This document shows, one piece after another, positions 27,725 to 34,966 of a stretch of DNA of 64,000 nucleotides. The DNA is taken from positions 18,954-82,953 of IMG/VR virus record IMGVR_UViG_3300018080_000154; one strand, 5' to 3'. Source of the DNA: a virus. The number at the start of each line of letters is the position of its first letter. Position 1 is the first letter of the stretch. The notes under the pieces are model-generated. The model was not told the DNA's origin and made no database searches. It saw only the letters and a list, made by a program, of their open reading frames with translations. Made by a program: the position numbers and the translations under genes.

Positions 27725-27936
27725 AGGGTCTCCATTTCTGGTCTAAGAAAATTAATGACAGTTTTTAGCGGTATTTCCACGTCTACGTCAAACGGTTCCA
27801 CTTCTATCGACAATACATCGGGTTGGTAGGCTTTGTCGGTATACATTTCTTTTTTGTTGACAGATTTTCCAAGAACCGATAGCGTGACGCTATACACTTC
27901 ATCGTCAACTCCAATTGTTTTAATTATTTTTCTCAT
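27721..27936 (-). CDS. Small protein, unknown
   Basis: 71 residues from ATG 27936 (GGAG twelve bases upstream); a TTG nine bases earlier is too close to that site. Acidic, strand-rich: a conserved-looking IKTIGVDDEVYSVTLSVLG segment. Function unknown. Confidence 0.5.
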   Translation of the reverse strand: MRKIIKTIGVDDEVYSVTLSVLGKSVNKKEMYTDKAYQPDVLSIEVEPFDVDVEIPLKTVINFLRPEMETL

Positions 27937-28181
27937 ATTTTGCAAAGCTCCACGAATTGTTTCTTGGTTGTTCTTTCTCTTATTTTCTTTATCTGATTTA
28001 CACGGTGACGTAGACGCTCGGTAACGTAAACGTTAACTGCCAAGAGGTCGGTTGTGTTCCAATATTCGTTTACTTCATGTGTTGAGAAATAGATAAGTTC
28101 CTCGTCGATCATTAGTCTAAGATATTTTATCCGACCTACCGACTCTATTGCTTCTTCACGTCTTTGTTTCTCAGTTTTCAC
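27933..28181 (-). CDS. Small charged protein, unknown
   Basis: 82 residues, mainly helical, rich in Arg/Glu. Four-base overlaps couple it to both neighbours. No recognised motif. Confidence 0.5.
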   Translation of the reverse strand: MKTEKQRREEAIESVGRIKYLRLMIDEELIYFSTHEVNEYWNTTDLLAVNVYVTERLRHRVNQIKKIRERTTKKQFVELCKI

Positions 28182-28360
28182 GAGTAACTCATCTCCATTA
28201 TGATGGCATCAATTGGTGTGTCTTGGTCGTCGTAGTATTCGCGCCAAGACTCTCTATCACTTGATATTGGGAAATCCATACCAGAGGCTTCGTCGTAAAG
28301 ATCTTGTAGCCATTTTTCAAAGGTAGGGTATCTATTTTCAAAACTATATTCTGTGCTCAT
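28178..28360 (-). CDS. Small acidic protein, unknown
   Basis: 60 residues, acidic and Tyr/Trp-rich (REYYDDQDTPIDAII). Upstream lies a 73-bp gap that could encode only a 16-residue peptide. Function unknown; the acidic character is like that of phage inhibitor proteins, but that is speculation. Confidence 0.45.
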   Translation of the reverse strand: MSTEYSFENRYPTFEKWLQDLYDEASGMDFPISSDRESWREYYDDQDTPIDAIIMEMSYS

Positions 28361-28433
28361 TATTTATCATCCCAGTAACTATGTATCAAATGAAACTTAA
28401 GAATTTTCATTAGCGTTTTATCAGTATCTTTTT

Positions 28434-28775
28434 TTAGTCGTTGTCAAGTTTCTCTCTCCACATCATTGCGTCTAATTCGCAAACAGGATTTGTTCTTCTA
28501 TAATTTCCAAGATGACCAACAAGAAGATGACAATTTATCCCGTATTTCTTATTTTCACACAACGATATTAGATTGTCAGGATTCAGTTCACGATCCGGTG
28601 CTAAATGAAAAGGAATTTTATGATGAACTTCTGGATTGTCAGATCCACAGATAAAACATTTTGGGTGTTTTTTAAGATGCTCTTTTCTCACCTTACGCCA
28701 TTGGCTTGATCTACGTGCACCTGGCGGTGCTTTATTCATAATCCTGTCTTTGATTATGTCGATAATGTTCATCAT
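28434..28775 (-). CDS. HNH endonuclease
   Basis: 113 residues with a full HNH motif: CFICGS (zinc Cys pair), VHHKIPF (catalytic His), and NPDNLISLCENKKYGINCH (Asn, His and second Cys pair). Small free-standing HNH proteins in phages act in homing or in packaging. Here it is among small early genes, far from the terminase, so homing or a general nuclease role is more likely. Confidence 0.75.
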   Translation of the reverse strand: MMNIIDIIKDRIMNKAPPGARRSSQWRKVRKEHLKKHPKCFICGSDNPEVHHKIPFHLAPDRELNPDNLISLCENKKYGINCHLLVGHLGNYRRTNPVCELDAMMWREKLDND

Positions 28776-28793
28776 AGCGTCTAGCCTCTTTTC

Positions 28794-29147
28794 TCATGGA
28801 TCTGTGTTGTTTATTTGATAAGTAAGAACGTTAATAAAATGTTGTGCAACGTCGGCTGGTGAGCCATTTGAACAAGATTTAGAAATCACACCAATTCCCG
28901 TTCCACTTAAAATACAAAGAGCCATAGTCCATTTTGCAAAACCAAGTTCGTCGCCTTTTGTAGCAAAATATTTTTCCATTTCTTCTGCAACTTTAGATAT
29001 TTTATCAATGCAAGTGTTTATGTCTTTAGCGTCTTGTAATTGTTCGTGTGTACTATCGTCTGGTCGTGTGAATGGTAAAACTCTTCCCATTTGATCTGGA
29101 TTTGACTTTAGAAAATTATTCACAAAATCTTGAATGTCATCTTTCAT
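28794..29147 (-). CDS. Small protein, unknown
   Basis: 117 residues, helical N-terminus and a Gly/Ser-containing segment (ILSGTGIGVISKSCSNG) that could be membrane-proximal. Overlaps upstream gene by four bases. No family recognised. Confidence 0.5.
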   Translation of the reverse strand: MKDDIQDFVNNFLKSNPDQMGRVLPFTRPDDSTHEQLQDAKDINTCIDKISKVAEEMEKYFATKGDELGFAKWTMALCILSGTGIGVISKSCSNGSPADVAQHFINVLTYQINNTDP

Positions 29148-29461
29148 AATCTACTCGCTTCCCAACCGGTAACCGATCTATCTATATCGTAATGTGTTCC
29201 AAAAAGTTTGTTTGCACAAAATCTAAAATGTGCAGGAAGACTTTTAGCTAAATAATGAGAAGGTGTGTATTTATTGTAAATACCGTGTTCTTTCATTTGT
29301 TCAACTATTTTTATCAAGTCCTCGTTTCCCATTGCGTCCCATTTGCTCATATTAAGATCAATATCCCACCAAAGTGGTAAATTGTTTTCGGCCCATTGTA
29401 GAATTCGTCTTGATCTTTCAAGTTTGGTTACCACCGTTGTTCTGTATCTATGTTTACCCAT
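29144..29461 (-). CDS. Small basic protein, unknown
   Basis: 105 residues with a basic N-terminus (GKHRYRTTVVTKLERSRRI) and a Trp-rich middle. Unrecognised. Gene order and overlaps place it in the long small-gene operon. Confidence 0.5.
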   Translation of the reverse strand: MGKHRYRTTVVTKLERSRRILQWAENNLPLWWDIDLNMSKWDAMGNEDLIKIVEQMKEHGIYNKYTPSHYLAKSLPAHFRFCANKLFGTHYDIDRSVTGWEASRL

Positions 29462-29462
29462 C

Positions 29463-29735
29463 TTACATGTCCGAAAGACGTTTTTTCAGTATCATCAACT
29501 TTTCTTTTGCATCTATAAGAGCTTTTTGTATTCCTTCTATTGCAGTTGCAACGTCTACGCGTATTTCAAGAGGTTCAACGTGTGTTCTTTTTATCTGTAT
29601 CGAAAAACTCTTTACCTCTTCCTTTCGAGACTCGGTTGTGTATTCCAATGCTCTTTCAAGTCGACTTACTTCTGATTCAGCCTCACCGATTTCTTGCCGT
29701 AGTTTGTTTGCACGTTCAAGTGTTTCAATATCCAT
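29463..29735 (-). CDS. Small coiled-coil protein
   Basis: 90 residues; heptad patterns at both ends (RANKLRQEIGEAESEVSRLE and LIDAKEKLMILKKRL) flank a short strand. Likely an antiparallel coiled-coil hairpin. Function unknown. Confidence 0.5.
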   Translation of the reverse strand: MDIETLERANKLRQEIGEAESEVSRLERALEYTTESRKEEVKSFSIQIKRTHVEPLEIRVDVATAIEGIQKALIDAKEKLMILKKRLSDM

Positions 29736-29764
29736 GTTTTCTCCTACACCAAGATATTGTACAT

Positions 29765-30175
29765 TTATTTTAACGCAGTATTTTTGATTTTGTCCATTGC
29801 GTCTTTGTTTGTTTTATTCAATTGATTTGTCAACATCTTTAACGACGATTGAATTTCATCATTGATTTCCAACGCCCCGTGTTCTTCCTGTTTGTACGTA
29901 AGTGTTTTAATACGTGACACAGGAATTGCAAGATTTTTTCCAACCAACAAAAAACCTGAAATCTGTCGATGTTCTAAAACTTTTTTGATGTTTACTTTGT
30001 TGACCTGAACATGTCTTGTTTTGTAGTCATACGCAGCGTATCCCCAGTCAACCATTTTTATTTTATCACCGTCCATTGTCTCAATCTCTGTGGTGATTTT
30101 TCCAACGTTGTATTTCTTACCGGTTGGAATTTCCGATTTCGTTTTTGATTTTTGTCTAAAAAATGGGATTTTCAT
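29765..30175 (-). CDS. Small basic protein, unknown
   Basis: 136 residues from ATG 30175, which has AGGAAA at good spacing; the ATG six codons earlier lies inside the upstream stop region. N-terminal ~20 residues are basic, then strand-rich, with a helical C-terminus. No family recognised. Confidence 0.5.
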   Translation of the reverse strand: MKIPFFRQKSKTKSEIPTGKKYNVGKITTEIETMDGDKIKMVDWGYAAYDYKTRHVQVNKVNIKKVLEHRQISGFLLVGKNLAIPVSRIKTLTYKQEEHGALEINDEIQSSLKMLTNQLNKTNKDAMDKIKNTALK

Positions 30176-30185
30176 TTTTGATTTC

Positions 30186-30392
30186 CTATTCATCGTCGTT
30201 TATTGTACCAAAATAGCAGTTTTTTGGTAACTGATACGGTTCCGTTATCTGAAGGTTTCTAACTCGTAGTTGTTGACCTTTATTCTCAACAATCGATGGA
30301 CCAGTAAATGATCCTGTTTTTTCTGAACCGTCTTCAAGAATAAAAGTAATGTGAACAGTTTGACAAGATTTGTTATCTATTTTATCTGTCAT
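30186..30392 (-). CDS. Small beta-rich protein, unknown
   Basis: 68 residues; VHITFILEDGSEKTGSFTGP followed by LRVRNLQI suggests a small barrel. ATG 30392 chosen over TTG 30398; both lie inside the end of the MazG gene. Function unknown. Confidence 0.5.
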   Translation of the reverse strand: MTDKIDNKSCQTVHITFILEDGSEKTGSFTGPSIVENKGQQLRVRNLQITEPYQLPKNCYFGTINDDE

Positions 30393-30777
30393 AAGCAATG
30401 TTTCTCTTTTGTTCTTCTAAAAGTTTTCTTTCCGACTCAAGGTCTCTTTCATTTGCCTCGGTCTCGGTAAATTTGTCTTTGTATCTAAGTTTTAATTTAT
30501 TGATGTTTGTCTCCATTATTTGCTCAAGAGACACGTCTAAAGATCTTGCCGCTAATGCCATATACCACATCACGTCACCAAGTTCTTCGATTAGATTTAC
30601 ACGATCAAGTTTTTGACCATAGAAAAAATTCTTTTTTAGACAATCGACAAACTCACCAGTCTCTGTTGCAAGACCAAAACCTGCGTGCATTAAATCTATG
30701 TCTACTCTTTTAGCAACAAGTTCTCTATCTATCTCTGCTGTTCTACTAGAATCAATTACGTATCGTGTGGCGTCCAT
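30382..30777 (-). CDS. MazG-like nucleotide pyrophosphohydrolase
   Basis: The motif GLATETGEFVDCLKK ... LIEELGDVMWYMALAARSL is the EExxE/ExxD helix pair of the all-alpha NTP pyrophosphatase superfamily. Phage members cleanse or rebalance nucleotides or alter (p)ppGpp signalling. ATG 30777 (GGAGA upstream) is chosen; an ATG at 30843 would overlap the preceding gene by 92 bases. Free-standing single-domain form. Confidence 0.75.
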   Translation of the reverse strand: MDATRYVIDSSRTAEIDRELVAKRVDIDLMHAGFGLATETGEFVDCLKKNFFYGQKLDRVNLIEELGDVMWYMALAARSLDVSLEQIMETNINKLKLRYKDKFTETEANERDLESERKLLEEQKRNIAYDR

Positions 30778-31120
30778 GTTTGTAGTGTCTCCATGCATAA
30801 TGTTTTCTTGTGTACATGTAATTTTCATCGTATTGGTTGGCATAAGCCTCTCGTTCGAGTCTAATATTTAGATACGCCTTAACGTGACTCTTTTTACGTA
30901 TCAGACGATTTAATAGATAGTCGTATGCATATATGAGATAAAAACCGACGACAAGTGTCTCCGTATATTGTCGAATGTGTATTTTTTCATGATTTAAAAG
31001 AATTTGATCAAAATAATCTAGCTTTACAAAAATAAATGGCCAAATTGTAATTGCATCGATTGGCATTTTCTTACTAATCAATTTTGGTAACCAATGATTG
31101 TACTTTACAATACCGTCCAT
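30752..31120 (-). CDS. Putative HExxH metallopeptidase-like protein
   Basis: 122 residues. NHEKIHIRQ gives an HExxH zinc motif, followed by a hydrophobic helix (VVGFYLIYAYDYLL) and a downstream LEREAYANQYDENY with the possible third ligand Glu. This arrangement occurs in a family of small membrane-linked putative peptidases. Activity is inferred from motif only. Confidence 0.5.
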   Translation of the reverse strand: MDGIVKYNHWLPKLISKKMPIDAITIWPFIFVKLDYFDQILLNHEKIHIRQYTETLVVGFYLIYAYDYLLNRLIRKKSHVKAYLNIRLEREAYANQYDENYMYTRKHYAWRHYKHGRHTIRN

Positions 31121-31897
31121 TTACTCACCACCCTTCTTACACGCACAACCACCAGAAAGTTTCTCAATCTTGTTCTTCAACTCTTCTATTTCTAATCCAA
31201 GTTCATGAATTTTGTTGTCCCGTATTGATACTCGTTCCCAAAGAATAAGTTTTACAGATGCAAGTTCCTCGTCAAGATATTCTTTGAAAACTTCTCGTAT
31301 TTTTGATTTGACTTTACGTATGATCTTCATGTCAACCTCATAAAGCACCCTGTCAAGATCAGGGTGCAAGTTTAAGCCAAAATTGGTAGGTTTGAAAAAC
31401 CATCTAACTTTTTTGATAGCAGGCAAGACGTTAGACTCTTGAACTGGGTCTGAACAAGAATTGTGAACACATATCTGATTTGCAATAAAATTGTGACAAT
31501 CTTTTATTTCCAAATCATACACATCAACACATTTATTTATTTCTAGTACACCAGTTATTGTTCTAAACTGTCTATGTAATATTTCACCACTTCCAAATGC
31601 AAGAACCCTTTGTCCATTGCTCAAATCCATTGCTTTTACATATTCACCACCTTCAACCCTTACCATGTGCTCTGGTGTCAAATCCACATAACCACCACTA
31701 TTTCCACCACCTGACCAATGCAACCTTAATACTTTTTTATTGCCTGTCCTACCTGACCACACAACTTTTTTAATATCTAATTCTCTGTTTTCATCATAAC
31801 AAAAAACATCATCACCAGCCTTTACATCCTCAATGGGAACTAAACCACGGACAACATCAATCATTGTTCCTTTTGCAAGACACATCCCAATCCACAC
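31121..31897 (-). CDS. Small coiled-coil protein interrupted at its N-terminus by a mini-intein
   Basis: 258 residues before splicing. A GTG start at 31897 gives five residues (MWIGM), then a complete mini-intein (residues 6-146), then a 112-residue C-extein beginning Ser-Cys. The C-extein has a basic middle and a C-terminal coiled coil ending in a Cys pair (GGCACKK). Splicing would give MWIGM-SCSDPVQ...; starting at the internal ATG would leave only Met before the intein. The host protein is not recognised. Neither start has a strong ribosome site. Confidence 0.7.
   Translation of the reverse strand: MWIGMCLAKGTMIDVVRGLVPIEDVKAGDDVFCYDENRELDIKKVVWSGRTGNKKVLRLHWSGGGNSGGYVDLTPEHMVRVEGGEYVKAMDLSNGQRVLAFGSGEILHRQFRTITGVLEINKCVDVYDLEIKDCHNFIANQICVHNSCSDPVQESNVLPAIKKVRWFFKPTNFGLNLHPDLDRVLYEVDMKIIRKVKSKIREVFKEYLDEELASVKLILWERVSIRDNKIHELGLEIEELKNKIEKLSGGCACKKGGE
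31460..31882 (-). mobile_element. Mini-intein (141 residues, no endonuclease)
   Basis: Block A: CLAKGTMIDVVRGLVPIEDV...GDDVF with Cys1. Block B: VDLTPEHMVRVEGGEYVKA with the conserved T-x-x-H. Block F: VYDLEIKDCHNFIAN. Block G: ICVHN followed by Ser as +1 residue. All splicing residues are present and there is no homing endonuclease insert. Length is typical of a mini-intein. The near-absence of an N-extein is exceptional. Confidence 0.85.
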
Positions 31898-31898
31898 T

Positions 31899-32204
31899 TC
31901 ATTTCTTACTTGTTATCCAAATGTCATCGTTATCATCTTCATCGAATGATAAAACTCTTACCTTTCTTGTTTGTCCAGCAACCTTGACATCAACATTGTC
32001 AACTTTACATTCTGACGTGAAATTTTCTGTAAATGCTTCTATTCCTCGTTCCAAAATTTGTTCGGCTACCCATTCGCGTGCAGCATCTACAGATCCTTCA
32101 AAATCTTCCGAGCATGCAAAATCTTTTATTGATATCTCACATTTGACAACAACGTCAAGAGGTGTATGATCAATTAATCGAGTTGGTTTTCTGACTATTC
32201 CCAT
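31899..32204 (-). CDS. Small protein, unknown
   Basis: 101 residues from ATG 32204 (GGAGGACATGTA upstream). Mixed strand/helix with DVVVKCEISIKDFACSEDFEG and a helix AAREWVAEQILERG. Its stop is one base before the GTG of the intein-containing gene. Function unknown. Confidence 0.5.
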   Translation of the reverse strand: MGIVRKPTRLIDHTPLDVVVKCEISIKDFACSEDFEGSVDAAREWVAEQILERGIEAFTENFTSECKVDNVDVKVAGQTRKVRVLSFDEDDNDDIWITSKK

Positions 32205-32397
32205 TACATGTCCTCCACAAATCATAATAATATTGTCTCGGTCTAGGTTTTCTTCCAGTCTCTGTATACATGTTGCGTACCGTTGCTATTGAACAACCAA
32301 CACGGCGTGAAACCTTTTCAAAACTCAAACCGCTATCATATAAGTTTACAACGTCGTCGATATCTACATGACGTGTTTTGAAACTTCTTCTTTTCAT
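32170..32397 (-). CDS. Small helix-turn-helix protein
   Basis: 75 residues with a resolvase/homeodomain-type HTH: DIDDVVNLYDSGLSFEKVSR, turn, VGCSIATVRNMYTETG, then a basic tail RKPRPRQ. Likely a DNA-binding regulator or homing accessory. Overlaps both neighbours. Confidence 0.6.
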   Translation of the reverse strand: MKRRSFKTRHVDIDDVVNLYDSGLSFEKVSRRVGCSIATVRNMYTETGRKPRPRQYYYDLWRTCNGNSQKTNSIN

Positions 32398-32672
32398 GAT
32401 CTTTTTATCTCAAAAACATGAAAAACTAAATCACCATGAGACAACTTAACCGTACCAAGATGTCGTAAAGTTCCATAGTCTTCTATTGGATGGCCCGTTC
32501 CAGCAATACGTATTTTGGTTTTTATTTTATCTTCTTTTCTATCTGCTACAACAGATGCCCAAAGACATATCTGGTCTCTTTGATTGTCGACGTGAAGTAT
32601 TTCTGCCGACTCTGGTAAATCAATTTCTTGATAGTCTGCAATCATTAAAGGGTATTTGAAAATTTTTCTCAT
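32394..32672 (-). CDS. Conserved small phage/bacterial protein (DUF7352-like pattern)
   Basis: 92 residues. The pattern IFKYPL..ADYQEIDLPESAEILHV, QICLWASV, IAGTGHPIE and HLGTVKLSHGDLVFHVFE is that of a widespread small beta-protein family of unknown function. Four-base overlaps join it to neighbours. No role can be stated. Confidence 0.65.
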   Translation of the reverse strand: MRKIFKYPLMIADYQEIDLPESAEILHVDNQRDQICLWASVVADRKEDKIKTKIRIAGTGHPIEDYGTLRHLGTVKLSHGDLVFHVFEIKRS

Positions 32673-33010
32673 TTATTTGACTCCCATTTCTTAAAAATAA
32701 GTTCTGCAACATGTATCACCATGTCAACAGCCTCTTCAACGGTTTTCCACGTATGTATGCTTAAAATACTGTACATATTTTTGAATGCTTCATCCCAAAC
32801 CATTGACGCTTTACCATCAAGTTTTTCTATTAGAAGATCGAATGCTTTGTCAGCATACTCTTCAGCCTCTTTGATGTCGACAATAGTTGAAGACGACAGA
32901 AATGCAACAATCAAATCTCCGTAATACGTTTCAATTAATTCGTCGACTTCAACATTTTCGTTCATTTCTTCCTGATCTTCATTTTCTTTTTTTGTTTCTT
33001 CTTTTGACAT
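32669..33010 (-). CDS. Small acidic protein, unknown
   Basis: 113 residues. The first 25 are Glu/Lys/Asn-rich and disordered; the rest is helical (VEEAVDMVIHVAELIFKKW). Unrecognised. Confidence 0.5.
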   Translation of the reverse strand: MSKEETKKENEDQEEMNENVEVDELIETYYGDLIVAFLSSSTIVDIKEAEEYADKAFDLLIEKLDGKASMVWDEAFKNMYSILSIHTWKTVEEAVDMVIHVAELIFKKWESNK

Positions 33011-33034
33011 AAAGAATCTCCTTAAATGTGAAAA

Positions 33035-33262
33035 TCATGAAAAGCATGGTTCAAATCTAGTTTCACGATGAATAATTTCAAAACTAGATGATAGTTGAGT
33101 ACCGCTTCTCATATATTCAATCTTATTTTTACAGTACGGACAAATTCGTTCGTACTTTGTTGTAAACATCTGACCTTCACATTTATCACCACCGGGTCCC
33201 AAACATTTTCTCCACTTTTTTTCTTCATGTGCAAACACAGATTTCGTCAGGTACTTACTCAT
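33035..33262 (-). CDS. Zinc-ribbon protein
   Basis: 75 residues. WRKCLGPGGDKCEGQMFTTKYERICPYCKNK has four cysteines in the C...C...CxxC arrangement of a zinc ribbon like those of Com/ROS-type small regulators. A nucleic-acid-binding role is likely; target unknown. AAGGAGAT-like site upstream. Confidence 0.6.
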   Translation of the reverse strand: MSKYLTKSVFAHEEKKWRKCLGPGGDKCEGQMFTTKYERICPYCKNKIEYMRSGTQLSSSFEIIHRETRFEPCFS

Positions 33263-33482
33263 AAGGTATCTCCTTTGAATGCCGTTTTTCGACCACGTCG
33301 TTTAGTATTGTACTGATTGGTCCACATTCTATTAGATATACACTTAGAGCATCACGTAAATCTTGTTCATCTACTTTCTTGATATTTGCAATATGTTCAA
33401 CTCTTTCACCAAAGAATTCGTACAGTATTTTATCTATTTTTTCTTTGTCTATTGTTTTTCCAGAGTTTTCATAAAGTTCCAT
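33255..33482 (-). CDS. Small helical acidic protein, unknown
   Basis: 75 residues, helical, with a DKEKIDKILYEFFGERV segment. Eight-base overlap with the zinc-ribbon gene. No recognised family. Confidence 0.45.
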   Translation of the reverse strand: MELYENSGKTIDKEKIDKILYEFFGERVEHIANIKKVDEQDLRDALSVYLIECGPISTILNDVVEKRHSKEIPYE

Positions 33483-33485
33483 TTT

Positions 33486-33974
33486 TTAGTCTCCGTACAT
33501 GTATTCAATTACAAATCCAACGTACGGATGATCTTCCCATTTACCGCTGTATGGATGTTTTATTGCTTGGCCTATTCCTCTATTGTAGTAGTCTAACGCA
33601 AGTCTCCAGTCGTTTTTAGCCCATTCGATACATTGCGCAATGTATTTTGTCCCGTATTTAATATTTGTAGCAGGTTCTCTAAGTTTACTTAGGCTTCCTC
33701 TAAATCCAAGACCGTAAGCCGTTGAGTATTTCACCTGCATCAAACCATAACTCCATCCCTTCTTATTTGCATCTATTCCTGCAACGTCTGGTACACCACT
33801 AGATTCTTTTGCAATCATTGCCTCAACCAACAATGGATCGACATTGTATTGTGCTGAATATCTATCAATGAGTTTTGAATATCTTGATATGTTTTTTAGA
33901 TACTCAGATCTATCGATGTGGTTTGTTGCCAGCAAAAAGAAAGAAAAAAATATTATGATTGATTTTCTGTGCAT
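33486..33974 (-). CDS. Secreted lytic transglycosylase (SLT domain)
   Basis: 162 residues. An N-terminal signal-like segment (HRKSIIIFFSFFLLA) is followed by an SLT fold: AMIAKESSG with the catalytic Glu, YGLMQVKYSTAYGLGF, and PATNIKYGTKYIA plus a YNRG motif. It would cleave the glycan strands of peptidoglycan. The N-terminal hydrophobic segment suggests Sec export or signal-anchor release, so it may be the endolysin. No clear holin is next to it. Confidence 0.8.
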   Translation of the reverse strand: MHRKSIIIFFSFFLLATNHIDRSEYLKNISRYSKLIDRYSAQYNVDPLLVEAMIAKESSGVPDVAGIDANKKGWSYGLMQVKYSTAYGLGFRGSLSKLREPATNIKYGTKYIAQCIEWAKNDWRLALDYYNRGIGQAIKHPYSGKWEDHPYVGFVIEYMYGD

Positions 33975-34240
33975 ACGGTTTCATCGTCCTTCTTATCTAT
34001 TATTTCTCTTTTATGTATTTTATTTATCACGGTAGCCTTCATGCTTTCAAATGATTTCTCGCTCATTATTTTCATCGACAGTGCCTTATCATTACCAGCG
34101 ATTGTACCATCTAAAGTCTTGCCCTTCTTTATTGTTTTAAGACCCAGATTTGACATAACAATGAAAACAGTATCACCCATTGGATAAAACGCTGCCATTG
34201 GTGATTTTCTTTTTGGTGGTCCCTTTTTATTTTCAGTCAA
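33953..34240 (-). CDS. Small basic protein, unknown
   Basis: 95 residues, Lys-rich, with VFIVMSNLGLKTIKKGKTLDGTI. Overlaps the transglycosylase start by 22 bases, so possibly co-translated with it. Not a holin (no membrane helix). Function unknown. Confidence 0.45.
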   Translation of the reverse strand: MTENKKGPPKRKSPMAAFYPMGDTVFIVMSNLGLKTIKKGKTLDGTIAGNDKALSMKIMSEKSFESMKATVINKIHKREIIDKKDDETVCTENQS

Positions 34241-34407
34241 AACGTAACTCCCATTCCAATGATTACCGAGTAACTTTTATCTTTATTGCTTTTGCATATC
34301 TTTATTTTGATTTCTCTATCACCGCAGTGATTTTTCTTCTTTTTTGTATCCTCTTTTGTAAGAAAATACTTACCTATCCTAAATATTACATCGTACTCAC
34401 TACCCAT
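34237..34407 (-). CDS. Small protein, unknown
   Basis: 56 residues from ATG 34407 with GGAG nine bases upstream; a longer frame from 34527 would lie wholly within the deaminase gene. Basic, with DREIKIKICKSNKDKSYSVIIGMGV resembling a two-stranded sheet. Function unknown. Confidence 0.45.
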   Translation of the reverse strand: MGSEYDVIFRIGKYFLTKEDTKKKKNHCGDREIKIKICKSNKDKSYSVIIGMGVTF

Positions 34408-34864
34408 GATTCGAGCTCCAACTAAATTGTTCAAACTCTGTATTAGATTGTTCGATTTGTTTTCGAATAAAATCAAACTCTTTACCAAGTTGATACGGTT
34501 CAGAGTAATAGACTTTCTTAATTCCACTGTTCAAAATAACTTTAGTACAATCTACGCAAGGTTGAGTCGTACAAAATAAAATAGAGCCTTCACATGAAAT
34601 TCCAAGACGTGCACATTGAATAATGCAATTCATCTCGGCATGAATACAATCAGCCAACTCAAGACGTTGACCGCTTTTAATTTTGAATTGTTCTCTTACA
34701 CATTTTTTTGGATGTGGTATCCCAGCAGGTACTCCATTGAAACCTGTCGCGATTATTCTTTTGTCCTTAACAAGAACCGCACCAACAGATCTTGAGCAAC
34801 ATGTACTCATTCTTGCACATTCTTGTGCAACGTTCATAAAAAATTCTAAATATCTTCTATTCAC
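34400..34864 (-). CDS. Deoxycytidylate (dCMP) deaminase
   Basis: 154 residues from GTG 34864 (GAGG five bases upstream); a longer ATG frame from 34906 would run into the tRNA-like element. Zinc/catalytic motifs are complete: HAEMN and PCVDC, plus VGAVLVKDKRIIATGFNG. Converts dCMP to dUMP for thymidylate synthesis, matching the ThyX-like and TS-like genes elsewhere in the window. A second, truncated deaminase lies at 55258-55560. Confidence 0.85.
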   Translation of the reverse strand: MNRRYLEFFMNVAQECARMSTCCSRSVGAVLVKDKRIIATGFNGVPAGIPHPKKCVREQFKIKSGQRLELADCIHAEMNCIIQCARLGISCEGSILFCTTQPCVDCTKVILNSGIKKVYYSEPYQLGKEFDFIRKQIEQSNTEFEQFSWSSNHG

Positions 34865-34882
34865 TTCAACCTCTGTATTGTT

Positions 34883-34958
34883 TGACCGGGCGTGGAGTCG
34901 AACCACTTCACTGTGCCTCTCATTTCATCAAGGTCAGCCCCATCCAAGAGTCCCGGTC
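34883..34958 (-). tRNA. tRNA-like element, anticodon uncertain
   Basis: 76 nt. The acceptor arms GACCGGG and CCCGGTC pair perfectly and are followed by a discriminator A. The T arm GTGG-TTCGACT-CCAC is canonical. A short CUC/GGG D arm is possible. The anticodon arm is poor: CCTT can pair with GAGAGG imperfectly, leaving a loop of 8-10 bases; GAA (Phe) is one reading. No CCA is encoded. It may be a degenerate tRNA or a tRNA mimic. It fills the gap upstream of dCMP deaminase. Confidence 0.55.
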
Positions 34959-34966
34959 ATAATATT

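Noticed and set aside
28362-28412. Possible 16-residue peptide in the gap before 28178-28360
   Set aside because: No ribosome site and too short to support; its stop overlaps the next ATG by chance possibility.
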